From a virus, in the IMG/VR virus record IMGVR_UViG_3300031715_000003, positions 30,225 through 94,224 of that record: a stretch of DNA of 64,000 nt. One strand, given 5' to 3'. The first letter of the stretch is position 1. Every line of letters starts with the position of its first letter. Position numbers and translations under genes: made by a program. Below the pieces are notes generated by a model. It saw only the letters and a program-made list of their open reading frames with translations, ran no database searches and was not told the origin of the DNA. Of this stretch, positions 54,944-63,377 are shown in pieces.

Positions 54944-55986
54944 TGCAGATGAGGAGATCCATTACCCTAGCGTTGGCAGTTGGGCTTGCGGCCTACGCCC
55001 AGTACGTCCCTGTCCCATTTACCACCACCAGTTGTCTGGCGATCTCCCCGCCTGGCCCTGGCTGCGGGACCGGAACCAACACTATATTCCTGACATCCGC
55101 CAGCGGCACCTGGACGGTTCCGACCTGCTGGAACAATTCCAACAACTCGATTGAGGGAATTGGAGGAGGAGGAGGAGGTAATGGCGGTGGCTCTCCCGGC
55201 GTAGCGGGCGGAGGAGGAGGTGGGGAGTACGCCAAAGTCGTCAACCTCGCGCTCACGATAGGAGCCTCCATTCCCTACACGGTGGGGGCAGGAGGTGCCG
55301 GGGGAAACTCTGCCGGCAGCAACGGGGCCAACGGAGGCGCGACGTCTTTCAACACTACGACCCTCGTGGCACACGGCGGGGGCGGCGCCACCTCGTCTGC
55401 AGCGGGAGCAGGAGGAACTGGCGGCACCGGAACCACACTGCATAACGGCGGCTCCGGGGGAACAGCCGGGACCCACAGCGCTTTCTCCGGCGGCGGAGGC
55501 GCGGGCGGACCCAACGGTACGGGAGCGACAGGTGGCCCCTCCAATACTGTCGCCGTAGAAGCTGGAGCTGGCGGTGGAGGCGGTTCGGGAGGAGGGATGG
55601 CCGGCGGCGCTCCGTCCGCGAATAATGGAGGGGCTGGTGGTGCCAACTTCTCTGGAAGTGTGGCAGGTGGGGCTGGAGAGACCAGCGGCGGAGCGGCTGG
55701 AAACGGAGGGGGCGACGTCAACGGGGCCTCTGGGGGCGGTGGAGGCGGAGCCACATTTCTGATGCCTGGCAAGGGAGGATCTGGAAGAGAATGGGGCGCG
55801 GCCGGATCAGGCGGTGGCGGAGGCGGCGGCGGCGGAGCCAATTTCTTCGGGTCAGCCACTGGCGGCTCTGGCGGGTGTTTCGGCGGCGGAGGCGGATCCG
55901 GTTCATACGATAACGTGGACGGGGTTATGCCCGCCCCGGGAGGACCAGGCGCGCCTGGTTTGCTCGTAATAAAGTACACGAATTAG
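54943..55986 (+). CDS. Exported glycine-rich adhesin-like protein (347 aa)
   Basis: ATG at 54943 inside the previous stop (TGATG). Signal MQMRRSITLALAVGLAAYAQ. A short beta part (FLTSASGTWTVPTCWNNSNN) starts a glycine-rich domain: most residues from 75 to 335 are Gly with Ala/Ser/Asn, in blocks of GGGG. This resembles the polyglycine sandwich of phage adhesins such as S16 gp38 and other glycine-rich tail-tip proteins. Likely receptor binding. Codon-level antisense frames here are artefacts of the Gly codons. Confidence 0.6.
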   Translation: MQMRRSITLALAVGLAAYAQYVPVPFTTTSCLAISPPGPGCGTGTNTIFLTSASGTWTVPTCWNNSNNSIEGIGGGGGGNGGGSPGVAGGGGGGEYAKVVNLALTIGASIPYTVGAGGAGGNSAGSNGANGGATSFNTTTLVAHGGGGATSSAAGAGGTGGTGTTLHNGGSGGTAGTHSAFSGGGGAGGPNGTGATGGPSNTVAVEAGAGGGGGSGGGMAGGAPSANNGGAGGANFSGSVAGGAGETSGGAAGNGGGDVNGASGGGGGGATFLMPGKGGSGREWGAAGSGGGGGGGGGANFFGSATGGSGGCFGGGGGSGSYDNVDGVMPAPGGPGAPGLLVIKYTN

Positions 55987-55997
55987 AAGGAGAAAAG

Positions 55998-56366
55998 TTG
56001 AAACAGTTATTGTTCGTTTTGATGGCCGTGGCGGGATTCTCCCAGGAGTCTGGGGAGACCGCTCCAAAGCCAGAGGCCAAAAAGGAATACCTACTGACCA
56101 AAGAGGAATCGCTAACGGTGAAGCTCGATATCGCGCAGATCCAACTCCTCAATGAGAAATACAAGATTGATGACTACAACAAGGAAATAAAGCCCTGGAG
56201 CGCGGAACAGGAAGATGTCATCACGAAAGCCTGCATGAAGGTAGGGGTCGCCAAGGATAAGATCCGGAGCGACTGTGGGGTCTCGTTGGGGGCGAAGGAT
56301 CAGGCCGGAAACGAACTCCCCGCGAAGGTGTGGAAGATCGAGAAGGTGACGGCTCCGGCCAAATAA
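55998..56366 (+). CDS. Exported helical protein (122 aa)
   Basis: TTG at 55998 after AGAAGGAGAAAAG. Signal MKQLLFVLMAVAGFSQ with Gln after a small residue. Mature part is Lys/Glu-rich and helical (ESLTVKLDIAQIQLLNEKYK) with one Cys pair. Not beta-rich like its neighbours; may be a chaperone or spacer. Unknown. Confidence 0.5.
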   Translation: MKQLLFVLMAVAGFSQESGETAPKPEAKKEYLLTKEESLTVKLDIAQIQLLNEKYKIDDYNKEIKPWSAEQEDVITKACMKVGVAKDKIRSDCGVSLGAKDQAGNELPAKVWKIEKVTAPAK

Positions 56367-56368
56367 AT

Positions 56369-57118
56369 ATGCGGTGGATCGCTGCAATTTGTCTGACTGG
56401 CGGCCTTGGGGCGCAATCCCTCACGACCGTAACCGACACCATCACCTGGGCCAACGGCGTGATGCCGAACGGCTACGCAACGATCCGTTGGCAACGATTC
56501 CTCAATGCTTCGAAACAGGTGGTGGCACCTAATTCCGTCGGCCTCGTTGTCCCGGTCACGAGTGGGGCCTTTAGCGTGCTGTTGACACCGACCGACACGG
56601 CAGTCCCGGTGGGGAGTTGCTATTCGGTAGCGTACTCCCTGAATGGAACCAACTATACCCGCACCTGGAATGTCCCTACCACTACGAACCAGGTCGGGTT
56701 GAGCGTTGTGGAGAGCGATACGCCCTGCACTCCCCAAACGGCCGCCGCGGTGGCGCTCTCGCAGTTGACCAACTCAGGCGCCAAGACCGGACAGGTCATC
56801 GCCTGGAACGGTGCATATTGGGCCCCGGCGCTCGGTAGCGGAAACTACGTCGGCACGGAGACTGGCACCAATAACGCATGGGCCATAGCGTTGACCGATG
56901 CCTCGGGGAATGCCGTCTCGCTGGTGGCCGGACTCGAGGTATGCGTGCAGTCGACCCACACGCTTCAGGCTGGGGCCAATACGCTGTCGTTCAACGGCAC
57001 GGCCAAGAACATCAAGAGCCACCTCAACAGCGGGAACAACATTGCGACCGCGCACTCGGGGCCGGGAATCGGATGCTTCATGTACGACGGAACGGGCTGG
57101 GAGGATTTAAGTGAATAA
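56369..57118 (+). CDS. Exported fibre-tip-like protein (249 aa)
   Basis: ATG at 56369. Signal MRWIAAICLTGGLGAQ. The first 120 residues form an Ig-like beta domain (TITWANGVMPNGYATIRWQR); the last 75 (STHTLQAGANTLSFNGTAKN, IKSHLNSGNNIATAHSG) match the end of 37594-38145. Overlaps the next GTG. Confidence 0.55.
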   Translation: MRWIAAICLTGGLGAQSLTTVTDTITWANGVMPNGYATIRWQRFLNASKQVVAPNSVGLVVPVTSGAFSVLLTPTDTAVPVGSCYSVAYSLNGTNYTRTWNVPTTTNQVGLSVVESDTPCTPQTAAAVALSQLTNSGAKTGQVIAWNGAYWAPALGSGNYVGTETGTNNAWAIALTDASGNAVSLVAGLEVCVQSTHTLQAGANTLSFNGTAKNIKSHLNSGNNIATAHSGPGIGCFMYDGTGWEDLSE

Positions 57119-60100
57119 AACATATACGGCGCTGCTGCTTCTGGCGGCCGGCTCCTACGGACAGGTCATCAACAATGGAGGAGGCGGGGGGGGAGGCGGA
57201 ACTCCCTTTATACCGGGTGGCCAAAATGGTGGCGTCTACCAGAATGTGGGGGGGAATCCTCAGGCAACCGCTACAGGAGGTGCCGGAACTCTCTGTTTCG
57301 TTGAAACTAATGGTGGAATACCGACGTGGGGTTCGTGCTCCGGCTCAGCCGCCACGGCGTGGAGTTCCCTCACGAATCCCTCCGCCAACGAAGCGCTAAA
57401 TATGGGGACCAACACCACCACCTTTACGCTCGGGACAGGCACGGGAACCAATAGCGGCTTCCTCTTCCAGGACACGACTGGCAATACGGGGACCGGCCCC
57501 GTTCTTCAGGTCGCAACTATTGGGACATCCACGATGTTGCCTGTTCAGATCACGGCCAAGGGAACGGCCAATGGCATCAACATGACGGCCGCAGGGCTCC
57601 TCCAAGCGATCGGCACTGGCGGCATCAACGCCACCCAAATCGCCGGCGCCGCACTCGGAACCACGACAGCCACCTCCGGCAACCTACTGATCGGCTCCGG
57701 TTCGCAATGGGTGACAGAACCACTCTCCCAGGACTGCACACTCTCCAGCGCGGGAGTCATTACGTGCCTCAAGACCAACGGAACGCTATTCACCGGAGCC
57801 GCAACGATGTCGCTCCCGGTATCGGTAGCCAACGGAGGGACGGGCGTCTCTACGCTGCCAGGCACCAGTGGTCAGTGCCTCATCAATAACTCGGGAGCGT
57901 TTGGAGCAGTGGCGTGCGGTGGCCTCACGCTTCAGACCAATGGGACCAACAACTCCAGCCAGACGACGCTCAACATACAGAACGGCACGGCAGCAAACGG
58001 CGTGAACGTCATGTTCAGTAATCCGAGTGCAGGCAACGTTAAGCCAGCGGTATTATTCACCAACAGTTTGAGCAGTTCATCAATCCTGGCTACGGATTCC
58101 AGCGGAAATGTCTCTACGCCAGCCAGTCCGGCCTGCAGCACTTATTTTTCGGGATGCAGCGGCGGAGGCGGCATCACTCAGTTGACGAGCGATGTTACGG
58201 CAGGTCCAGGAAGTGGATCTCAGGCCGCAACGATTCAGCCAGGTGTCGTTACGCTCGCGAAGATGGCTAATCTCACGGCCAACAGCATCATCGGGAACAA
58301 CAACGGATCTCCCGCCACGCCTATCGCGTTAACGGAGACGCAGGTCACGGCCATGTTGAATCCCTTCAGCAGCAGCCTCAAGGGTGTTGCCCCGGCATCC
58401 GGCGGAGGTACGACAAACTTCTTGCGCGCGGACGGGACGTGGGCGACCCCTCCAGGTGGAGGATCGGGCTGCAATCCCTCGGGCGGTGCCGGGGTTGTTC
58501 AGGCGTCCAACGGAAGCGGTGCGTGCCAGAACACCAGCATTACCGACAACGGGACTACGGTCAGCACGACAGAACCTATTAGCGCTGGTGGGACTATTAC
58601 GGCAGGCGGCTCAGGAGCGGGCGCTTTCGTTTTCCCCCAAGGGACCACGCAATCGGCCGCGAGCGGAACGTTTGTATTGCAAGCCCCACCAACGATCACG
58701 ACGCCCTATGAGTTGACGAGTTTCACAGCGCCGGGAACGGGATTACAATTTTGGACCAACACTAGCGGCAATATGCAAGCATCGTTGGTTACCTCAAGCG
58801 CAGCATGCTCGACATACTTCACGGGCTGTAGTGGAAGCACTGGAGTCTCCTCACTGAATACCTTGACTGGTGCGCTCACTATCGCGGCTGGTACCAATAT
58901 CACGGTCACGCCTTCCGGGGGCAATACCTTGACGATCGCGGCAGCAGGTAGCGGAGGAAGCGGCCTAATCAACACCGTAGCGACGGACTTCAGTATGACG
59001 GTTACCAGCGGAACGGTCCTAACGATGAGCGCCGGCACTTACGGCATCGGCTACGCGCAATACACCACTTTCGGGAGTACGACGTATACCCTATACCAGC
59101 GCACAATTTCCACAATTTCCTCAGCCACGCAAGCCGTCCTCACGCTGTCCTCGGCCCTTGCCAACTCTATCGCTGTCGGGGACACCTACTACGTGAGCGG
59201 GGCCACAGGGAGTGGATGCACGGGGCTGAATGGGCTCCAGACCGTGGTGAACATCGGCGGGGGCGGAACCCTCATCACCATCAACTACAACTCGATGGGC
59301 TGCACCTATGGAGCTTCCAGCGCGACATTCGGTGCGAATCCAGGCGCATCAGGAACTGGATACATCTACGGCGATAAGCTGGGCAACCTCACCATTATGA
59401 TGCCTGCAAGCGCCGGGATTTTAGTGAGCCCATCTGCTGGAATCTCGATCCAATCGGCCACTCCTGGATTCGCCGCCGGTAGTTGGCCAATCTCTCAATT
59501 CACGCTGAACAGCACGGGAAATGGCAATTGGGCGACCGCAGTCGATAAGCGCGTCTTTGCGGAAACCACCGCCCTCATCGCGTCCACCGGAATGCTGCTG
59601 AATGAAGCGGGCGGAGTCTGGACCGTAGGGATAGACCCGAGCGTAGTGCCGGAATTGGGTGCGGGCAACATTTGGACCGGATCAAGCGATTGCAGCGGAT
59701 GTGTCTATGCGGCCCCAATGCCGGTACTAGCGAGCGCTCCTGTGGCTTGTGTGGTGGGGCAGTATTACTTCAACACCGTAACCACTACGGGAAATTCCTG
59801 TATAGCAGCTAATACGTGGGGTGCGTCTCTTACAGAAAGCGCCGCTCCTATCGTCTTATCAAATAGTAGTGCGACGTCTGCCGTCACGCTGGCGACCTCT
59901 TCGATAGCTAGTGGAGACTATCTCATCACCTATGGGTTAGACCTTCATACACCCTGCACGACAGGAACTGGGCAGTTGTATCTCTCTATTGCATACGGTT
60001 CTAATGCCGCGCGAACGATCAAAACAGGAGACTGGGCATTGACGGCGACGCAGGGCGCTTCGGTACCGTTTAGTGGAGTCCTGCCTATTCATGTGGTAAC

Positions 60101-60212
60101 TGGGACAGCCGTAACCATTACTCCGACTCTAGATGCTACCGCTCCTAATGCCGGAGCTTGTACGACTGGTACGGCGACGTGGGATGGAAAGATCTGGATG
60201 GTGGGGAGCTAA
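57111..60212 (+). CDS. Long exported tail-fibre-like protein (1033 aa)
   Basis: GTG at 57111. Signal MNKTYTALLLLAAGSYGQ, then a Gly-rich segment, many Thr/Gly/Ser beta repeats, the fibre pattern SVANGGTGVSTLPGTSGQCL, and a C-terminal jelly-roll-like knob (residues about 900-1033, VTLATSSIASGDYLITYGLD). From about 59750 the DNA becomes AT-richer, so the tip may be a recent exchange. Likely surface binding. Confidence 0.6.
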   Translation: MNKTYTALLLLAAGSYGQVINNGGGGGGGGTPFIPGGQNGGVYQNVGGNPQATATGGAGTLCFVETNGGIPTWGSCSGSAATAWSSLTNPSANEALNMGTNTTTFTLGTGTGTNSGFLFQDTTGNTGTGPVLQVATIGTSTMLPVQITAKGTANGINMTAAGLLQAIGTGGINATQIAGAALGTTTATSGNLLIGSGSQWVTEPLSQDCTLSSAGVITCLKTNGTLFTGAATMSLPVSVANGGTGVSTLPGTSGQCLINNSGAFGAVACGGLTLQTNGTNNSSQTTLNIQNGTAANGVNVMFSNPSAGNVKPAVLFTNSLSSSSILATDSSGNVSTPASPACSTYFSGCSGGGGITQLTSDVTAGPGSGSQAATIQPGVVTLAKMANLTANSIIGNNNGSPATPIALTETQVTAMLNPFSSSLKGVAPASGGGTTNFLRADGTWATPPGGGSGCNPSGGAGVVQASNGSGACQNTSITDNGTTVSTTEPISAGGTITAGGSGAGAFVFPQGTTQSAASGTFVLQAPPTITTPYELTSFTAPGTGLQFWTNTSGNMQASLVTSSAACSTYFTGCSGSTGVSSLNTLTGALTIAAGTNITVTPSGGNTLTIAAAGSGGSGLINTVATDFSMTVTSGTVLTMSAGTYGIGYAQYTTFGSTTYTLYQRTISTISSATQAVLTLSSALANSIAVGDTYYVSGATGSGCTGLNGLQTVVNIGGGGTLITINYNSMGCTYGASSATFGANPGASGTGYIYGDKLGNLTIMMPASAGILVSPSAGISIQSATPGFAAGSWPISQFTLNSTGNGNWATAVDKRVFAETTALIASTGMLLNEAGGVWTVGIDPSVVPELGAGNIWTGSSDCSGCVYAAPMPVLASAPVACVVGQYYFNTVTTTGNSCIAANTWGASLTESAAPIVLSNSSATSAVTLATSSIASGDYLITYGLDLHTPCTTGTGQLYLSIAYGSNAARTIKTGDWALTATQGASVPFSGVLPIHVVTGTAVTITPTLDATAPNAGACTTGTATWDGKIWMVGS

Positions 60213-60215
60213 ATC

Positions 60216-61343
60216 ATGAAACTACTATTCGTTGTTGCACTTTACCCCGTGTTCCTGTTGGGTCAGAATGCCGCTTCTGGAACAGCTATGGGAAGCCCGA
60301 GCGGTACCGGGGCAGCTAATTTACATCTTACCAATATCGTAGACACGGCTATTACACAGCCGCTAATAACTGCCCCTGACCTTAGTAGCCTGTGGGTGGC
60401 AAACGGTGGGATTATAACCGGGGCTAGTGGCACAAACAGGCTTGTAGTCCAGAACTCCTCTTTAGACGCTTCCGGTATGAGCGCACCAGGAGTAACGCAG
60501 TTCGTTGGAACAATTGTTAATTCCACGTCACCTGACCCTAATGGTTATTGGGGACTTTATGCAGAGACATTGATTCCCACCACGAGCACCGTTAATTATA
60601 CTGGGTCAGATTATCTAGCACTCTATGGAGAATTCGATCACTTCGGAACCGGAAACGTGAGTAACGGAGTGGGTGTGGATGCGGAGTCATATGTAGAGGC
60701 TGGAGGAACCGCTACTAGCTTAGTAGGTCTTGAAGCGTTTTCTGGCAATTATGGAACTGGTCTAGTTACAGAGGCGGATGCTGTATACGCTGCCGTAAAC
60801 GGACCAGGCCCAATTACTACCGGTATAGGCGTGCACATAGACGCACCTGTAGCCGGTGGGGCTCCAGTGAATCTGGTGGGTTTACAGATTGAGAATCAAA
60901 CATCCGGGACGGGTACTAATTTTGCAATCAAGACAGGACTCGGAAAGGTACAATTCGGAGATGCGTTAGCGGTAACCGGTGCTTTCACGGTCGGAGCAGG
61001 GGCACCTCTTCCACCATGCGCGGACGCTGGAGGATCTCACCTGAACTGGACTAGCACAGGCGGTTTCGCGTGCGGAATAACCGTGGGCAGCAACCCGAAG
61101 GGCACGCTTTCGTGGGATTTTGGAGCGCTAAACGATGGGTCATGCAACAGCAAGACCTTGCCGTTGGGAGGAGCCTCATTAGGAGACCCGATCACCCCGG
61201 GATTTCCGGCAATTGCTTTCGCGGGTGCGATGACAATGTTTGTGAGCGCTATAGATACGGTGCAAGTAACGGTCTGCAATTTCTCTGGAAGTACTTCGGC
61301 CGATCCTGGAATATTAGCATTTATCGCAGAGGATACAAAATGA
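60216..61343 (+). CDS. Exported beta-rich protein (375 aa)
   Basis: ATG at 60216. Signal MKLLFVVALYPVFLLGQ. Mature part has repeated strands (VVQNSSLDASGMSAPGVTQF, GVGVDAESYVEAGGTATSLV) of fibre type and a VCNFSG-like end. DNA is AT-richer than the flanks. No enzyme motif. Confidence 0.55.
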   Translation: MKLLFVVALYPVFLLGQNAASGTAMGSPSGTGAANLHLTNIVDTAITQPLITAPDLSSLWVANGGIITGASGTNRLVVQNSSLDASGMSAPGVTQFVGTIVNSTSPDPNGYWGLYAETLIPTTSTVNYTGSDYLALYGEFDHFGTGNVSNGVGVDAESYVEAGGTATSLVGLEAFSGNYGTGLVTEADAVYAAVNGPGPITTGIGVHIDAPVAGGAPVNLVGLQIENQTSGTGTNFAIKTGLGKVQFGDALAVTGAFTVGAGAPLPPCADAGGSHLNWTSTGGFACGITVGSNPKGTLSWDFGALNDGSCNSKTLPLGGASLGDPITPGFPAIAFAGAMTMFVSAIDTVQVTVCNFSGSTSADPGILAFIAEDTK

Positions 61344-62938
61344 AGTCGTTAGTCATATTATTTACTTGTACCTGGTGTTGCTGTGCTCAGATACCAACTC
61401 TTGGCCTCAAGGTGCAATATGATGGCGTCACAGTAGGGAGTGGGGCGCTGACGGATCTTTCTGGTAATGGAAATAACTGCACCCTAACTGGCACAACACA
61501 GGTGGCGCAGGGAACCACCTTCAACGGCACAAGTGATATTTGCCAGTACACACCTGTTCTATCTGGGAATACTGACTTCACGATGCTTATTATAATGACT
61601 GGCTCCAATAATAATATCGTGTGGGAAGAAGCCGATTCCGCTAACGCTAATCACGCGCGCATGGGGCCTCAAGGAAACATTTCTGAATTGGTTGGTAGTG
61701 GAGGGTCTGCTGCTGTGCCGAACAACTTTTTGGCGCACTATGTGAATGGCGAATACCACGGCTATATCTTCCAGAGAGCCGGACGAAGCCTAAAATCGGG
61801 AAACATAGAGTCACCTTACTCCGTAACGTTGGACCTTGGAGGTAACCCGACTTTCACGGCTACCTGCGCCACCATTGGAGCACAGGGTTTTGGTGCTGGA
61901 TGCACAAGCCACAATGTCTACTGGGCGGGAACGATGGCTTATTTTCTTCTCTACGCGCGCGCTCTGTCCTTGAGCGAGATTCAGGCGGCTTATACGGCGA
62001 TTCAGGCAGCGGTTGTATCGCGACCGGTATTTATTCAGGATTATCACGCGTCCTTCCCTGTAACTGGCACGGTATATCAGAGACAGGGAGTGATGATTGA
62101 ATCTGGTCAACCGATAGAACCTACTATCGTTTGGGACTACACGGCTAATATCTGCAAAATGTGGATGTCAAGTGGAAGTAACATCGCATACTCAACATCT
62201 CCGGACTGTAAGAGCGCCTGGGCGACACCTACAACAGTGCTCAACGGTTATGGGGCCTCTTACGTTATACGTGTTGATTCTACGCATTATAAGATGTCAG
62301 CCCTGAACCGGTCCACTCTTGTAATAGACACCCTTACTTCATCGGACGGCCTAACCTGGACAGTATTAACCGCTGGCGCGATTCCTTTAGGTAGCTCAGG
62401 AGCGTGGGACAGCAATACAGTATATAACAGCGCGTGGTTGCGAGTTGACGCAACGCATTCGTATATGATCTATGAGGCTAAGGGGCCTTTAGGGATATTT
62501 CAATGCGGTGGCGCTACCTCGTCAGATGATGGAGCGTCTTGGACAAAAGTATCGGCCAACCCAATCATAGGTATCGGAGGAAATTGCAGCTATCCAATGC
62601 TATGGCAGTCACCTTCAGGACATTGGTATATGTGGGGTGGTCCGAATATATCAGGAGCATCGGGGAATGGCATGACTCGCTGGGATGCCTCCTCATTCAA
62701 TTCATTTTGGACGCCTATGCCGATGCCTCAATTTTTAGGGACTGCGCCGGATGAAGCGGTAGGATCATCAGGGCAAGCAGCCGACGTGATGCTAATGGGA
62801 GGTCCTACCGGAAATCAGACGTACTTATTCTATTCAGCGGTAATCTCGGGCGTTCAAGCCATAAAGTTGGCAATCGCCCAGATGCCTATGTCTCAATTAG
62901 TTCTTACCTCAGAAGGAGCAACATCCAGTGTTCCGTAA
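61340..62938 (+). CDS. Exported LamG + beta-propeller (GH43-like) protein (532 aa)
   Basis: ATG at 61340 overlaps the previous stop (ATGA). Signal MKSLVILFTCTWCCCAQ. Residues about 18-210 (LTDLSGNGNNCTLTGTTQ ... YARALSLSEIQAAY) form a concanavalin/LamG domain. The C-terminal 290 residues have blades like IEPTIVWDYTANICKMWMSS and SYMIYEAKGPLGIFQ, as in GH43/GH32-type five-bladed propellers. Probably binds and may cut glycan. AT-richer DNA than the virion genes. Confidence 0.6.
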   Translation: MKSLVILFTCTWCCCAQIPTLGLKVQYDGVTVGSGALTDLSGNGNNCTLTGTTQVAQGTTFNGTSDICQYTPVLSGNTDFTMLIIMTGSNNNIVWEEADSANANHARMGPQGNISELVGSGGSAAVPNNFLAHYVNGEYHGYIFQRAGRSLKSGNIESPYSVTLDLGGNPTFTATCATIGAQGFGAGCTSHNVYWAGTMAYFLLYARALSLSEIQAAYTAIQAAVVSRPVFIQDYHASFPVTGTVYQRQGVMIESGQPIEPTIVWDYTANICKMWMSSGSNIAYSTSPDCKSAWATPTTVLNGYGASYVIRVDSTHYKMSALNRSTLVIDTLTSSDGLTWTVLTAGAIPLGSSGAWDSNTVYNSAWLRVDATHSYMIYEAKGPLGIFQCGGATSSDDGASWTKVSANPIIGIGGNCSYPMLWQSPSGHWYMWGGPNISGASGNGMTRWDASSFNSFWTPMPMPQFLGTAPDEAVGSSGQAADVMLMGGPTGNQTYLFYSAVISGVQAIKLAIAQMPMSQLVLTSEGATSSVP

Positions 62939-63377
62939 GCTTCTTTATGCGTTTCTTGCATTTCCTCTATTGGCTCAACCGCCCACTATTCGTGGGACGC
63001 TCGGCAGCGGATACGTGTTGCTCGGAAAACTGGTGTCCGCAAATCTAAACGTCACTACCGATCAGGCCATCACGGTCACTATTCCAGGAGGAGCAAGCAA
63101 GTACCAAGTGCAGAGCGTCACAATTACGAATGCCTCGACATCGTTGGGCGCGGGCCTCGCGGTGGGGGCGATATACACGGCGGCCTCCAAGGGCGGAACT
63201 GCGCTGTATTCAGCGGCTACAGTCTACACGAGCCTAACGGCAGCGACCGCGATTTATAACCCGGCCATCACAATAGCCACGTCCGCCAATGCGACAACGC
63301 TCTACTTCTCGCTCACGACGGCGAATGGATCGGCGGCCACTGCGGATGTGTACGTGTTCGGAACTCCTTTGCCATGA
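62928..63377 (+). CDS. Exported small beta protein (149 aa)
   Basis: GTG at 62928 overlaps the previous gene. Signal MFRKLLYAFLAFPLLAQ, then a Thr/Ala-rich beta sandwich (AITVTIPGGASKYQVQSVTI). GC-rich again. Possible decoration or tip protein. Confidence 0.55.
   Translation: MFRKLLYAFLAFPLLAQPPTIRGTLGSGYVLLGKLVSANLNVTTDQAITVTIPGGASKYQVQSVTITNASTSLGAGLAVGAIYTAASKGGTALYSAATVYTSLTAATAIYNPAITIATSANATTLYFSLTTANGSAATADVYVFGTPLP

Noticed and set aside
55275-55979. Antisense Pro-rich frame of 234 codons
   Set aside because: It is only the reverse of Gly codons of the glycine-rich adhesin.
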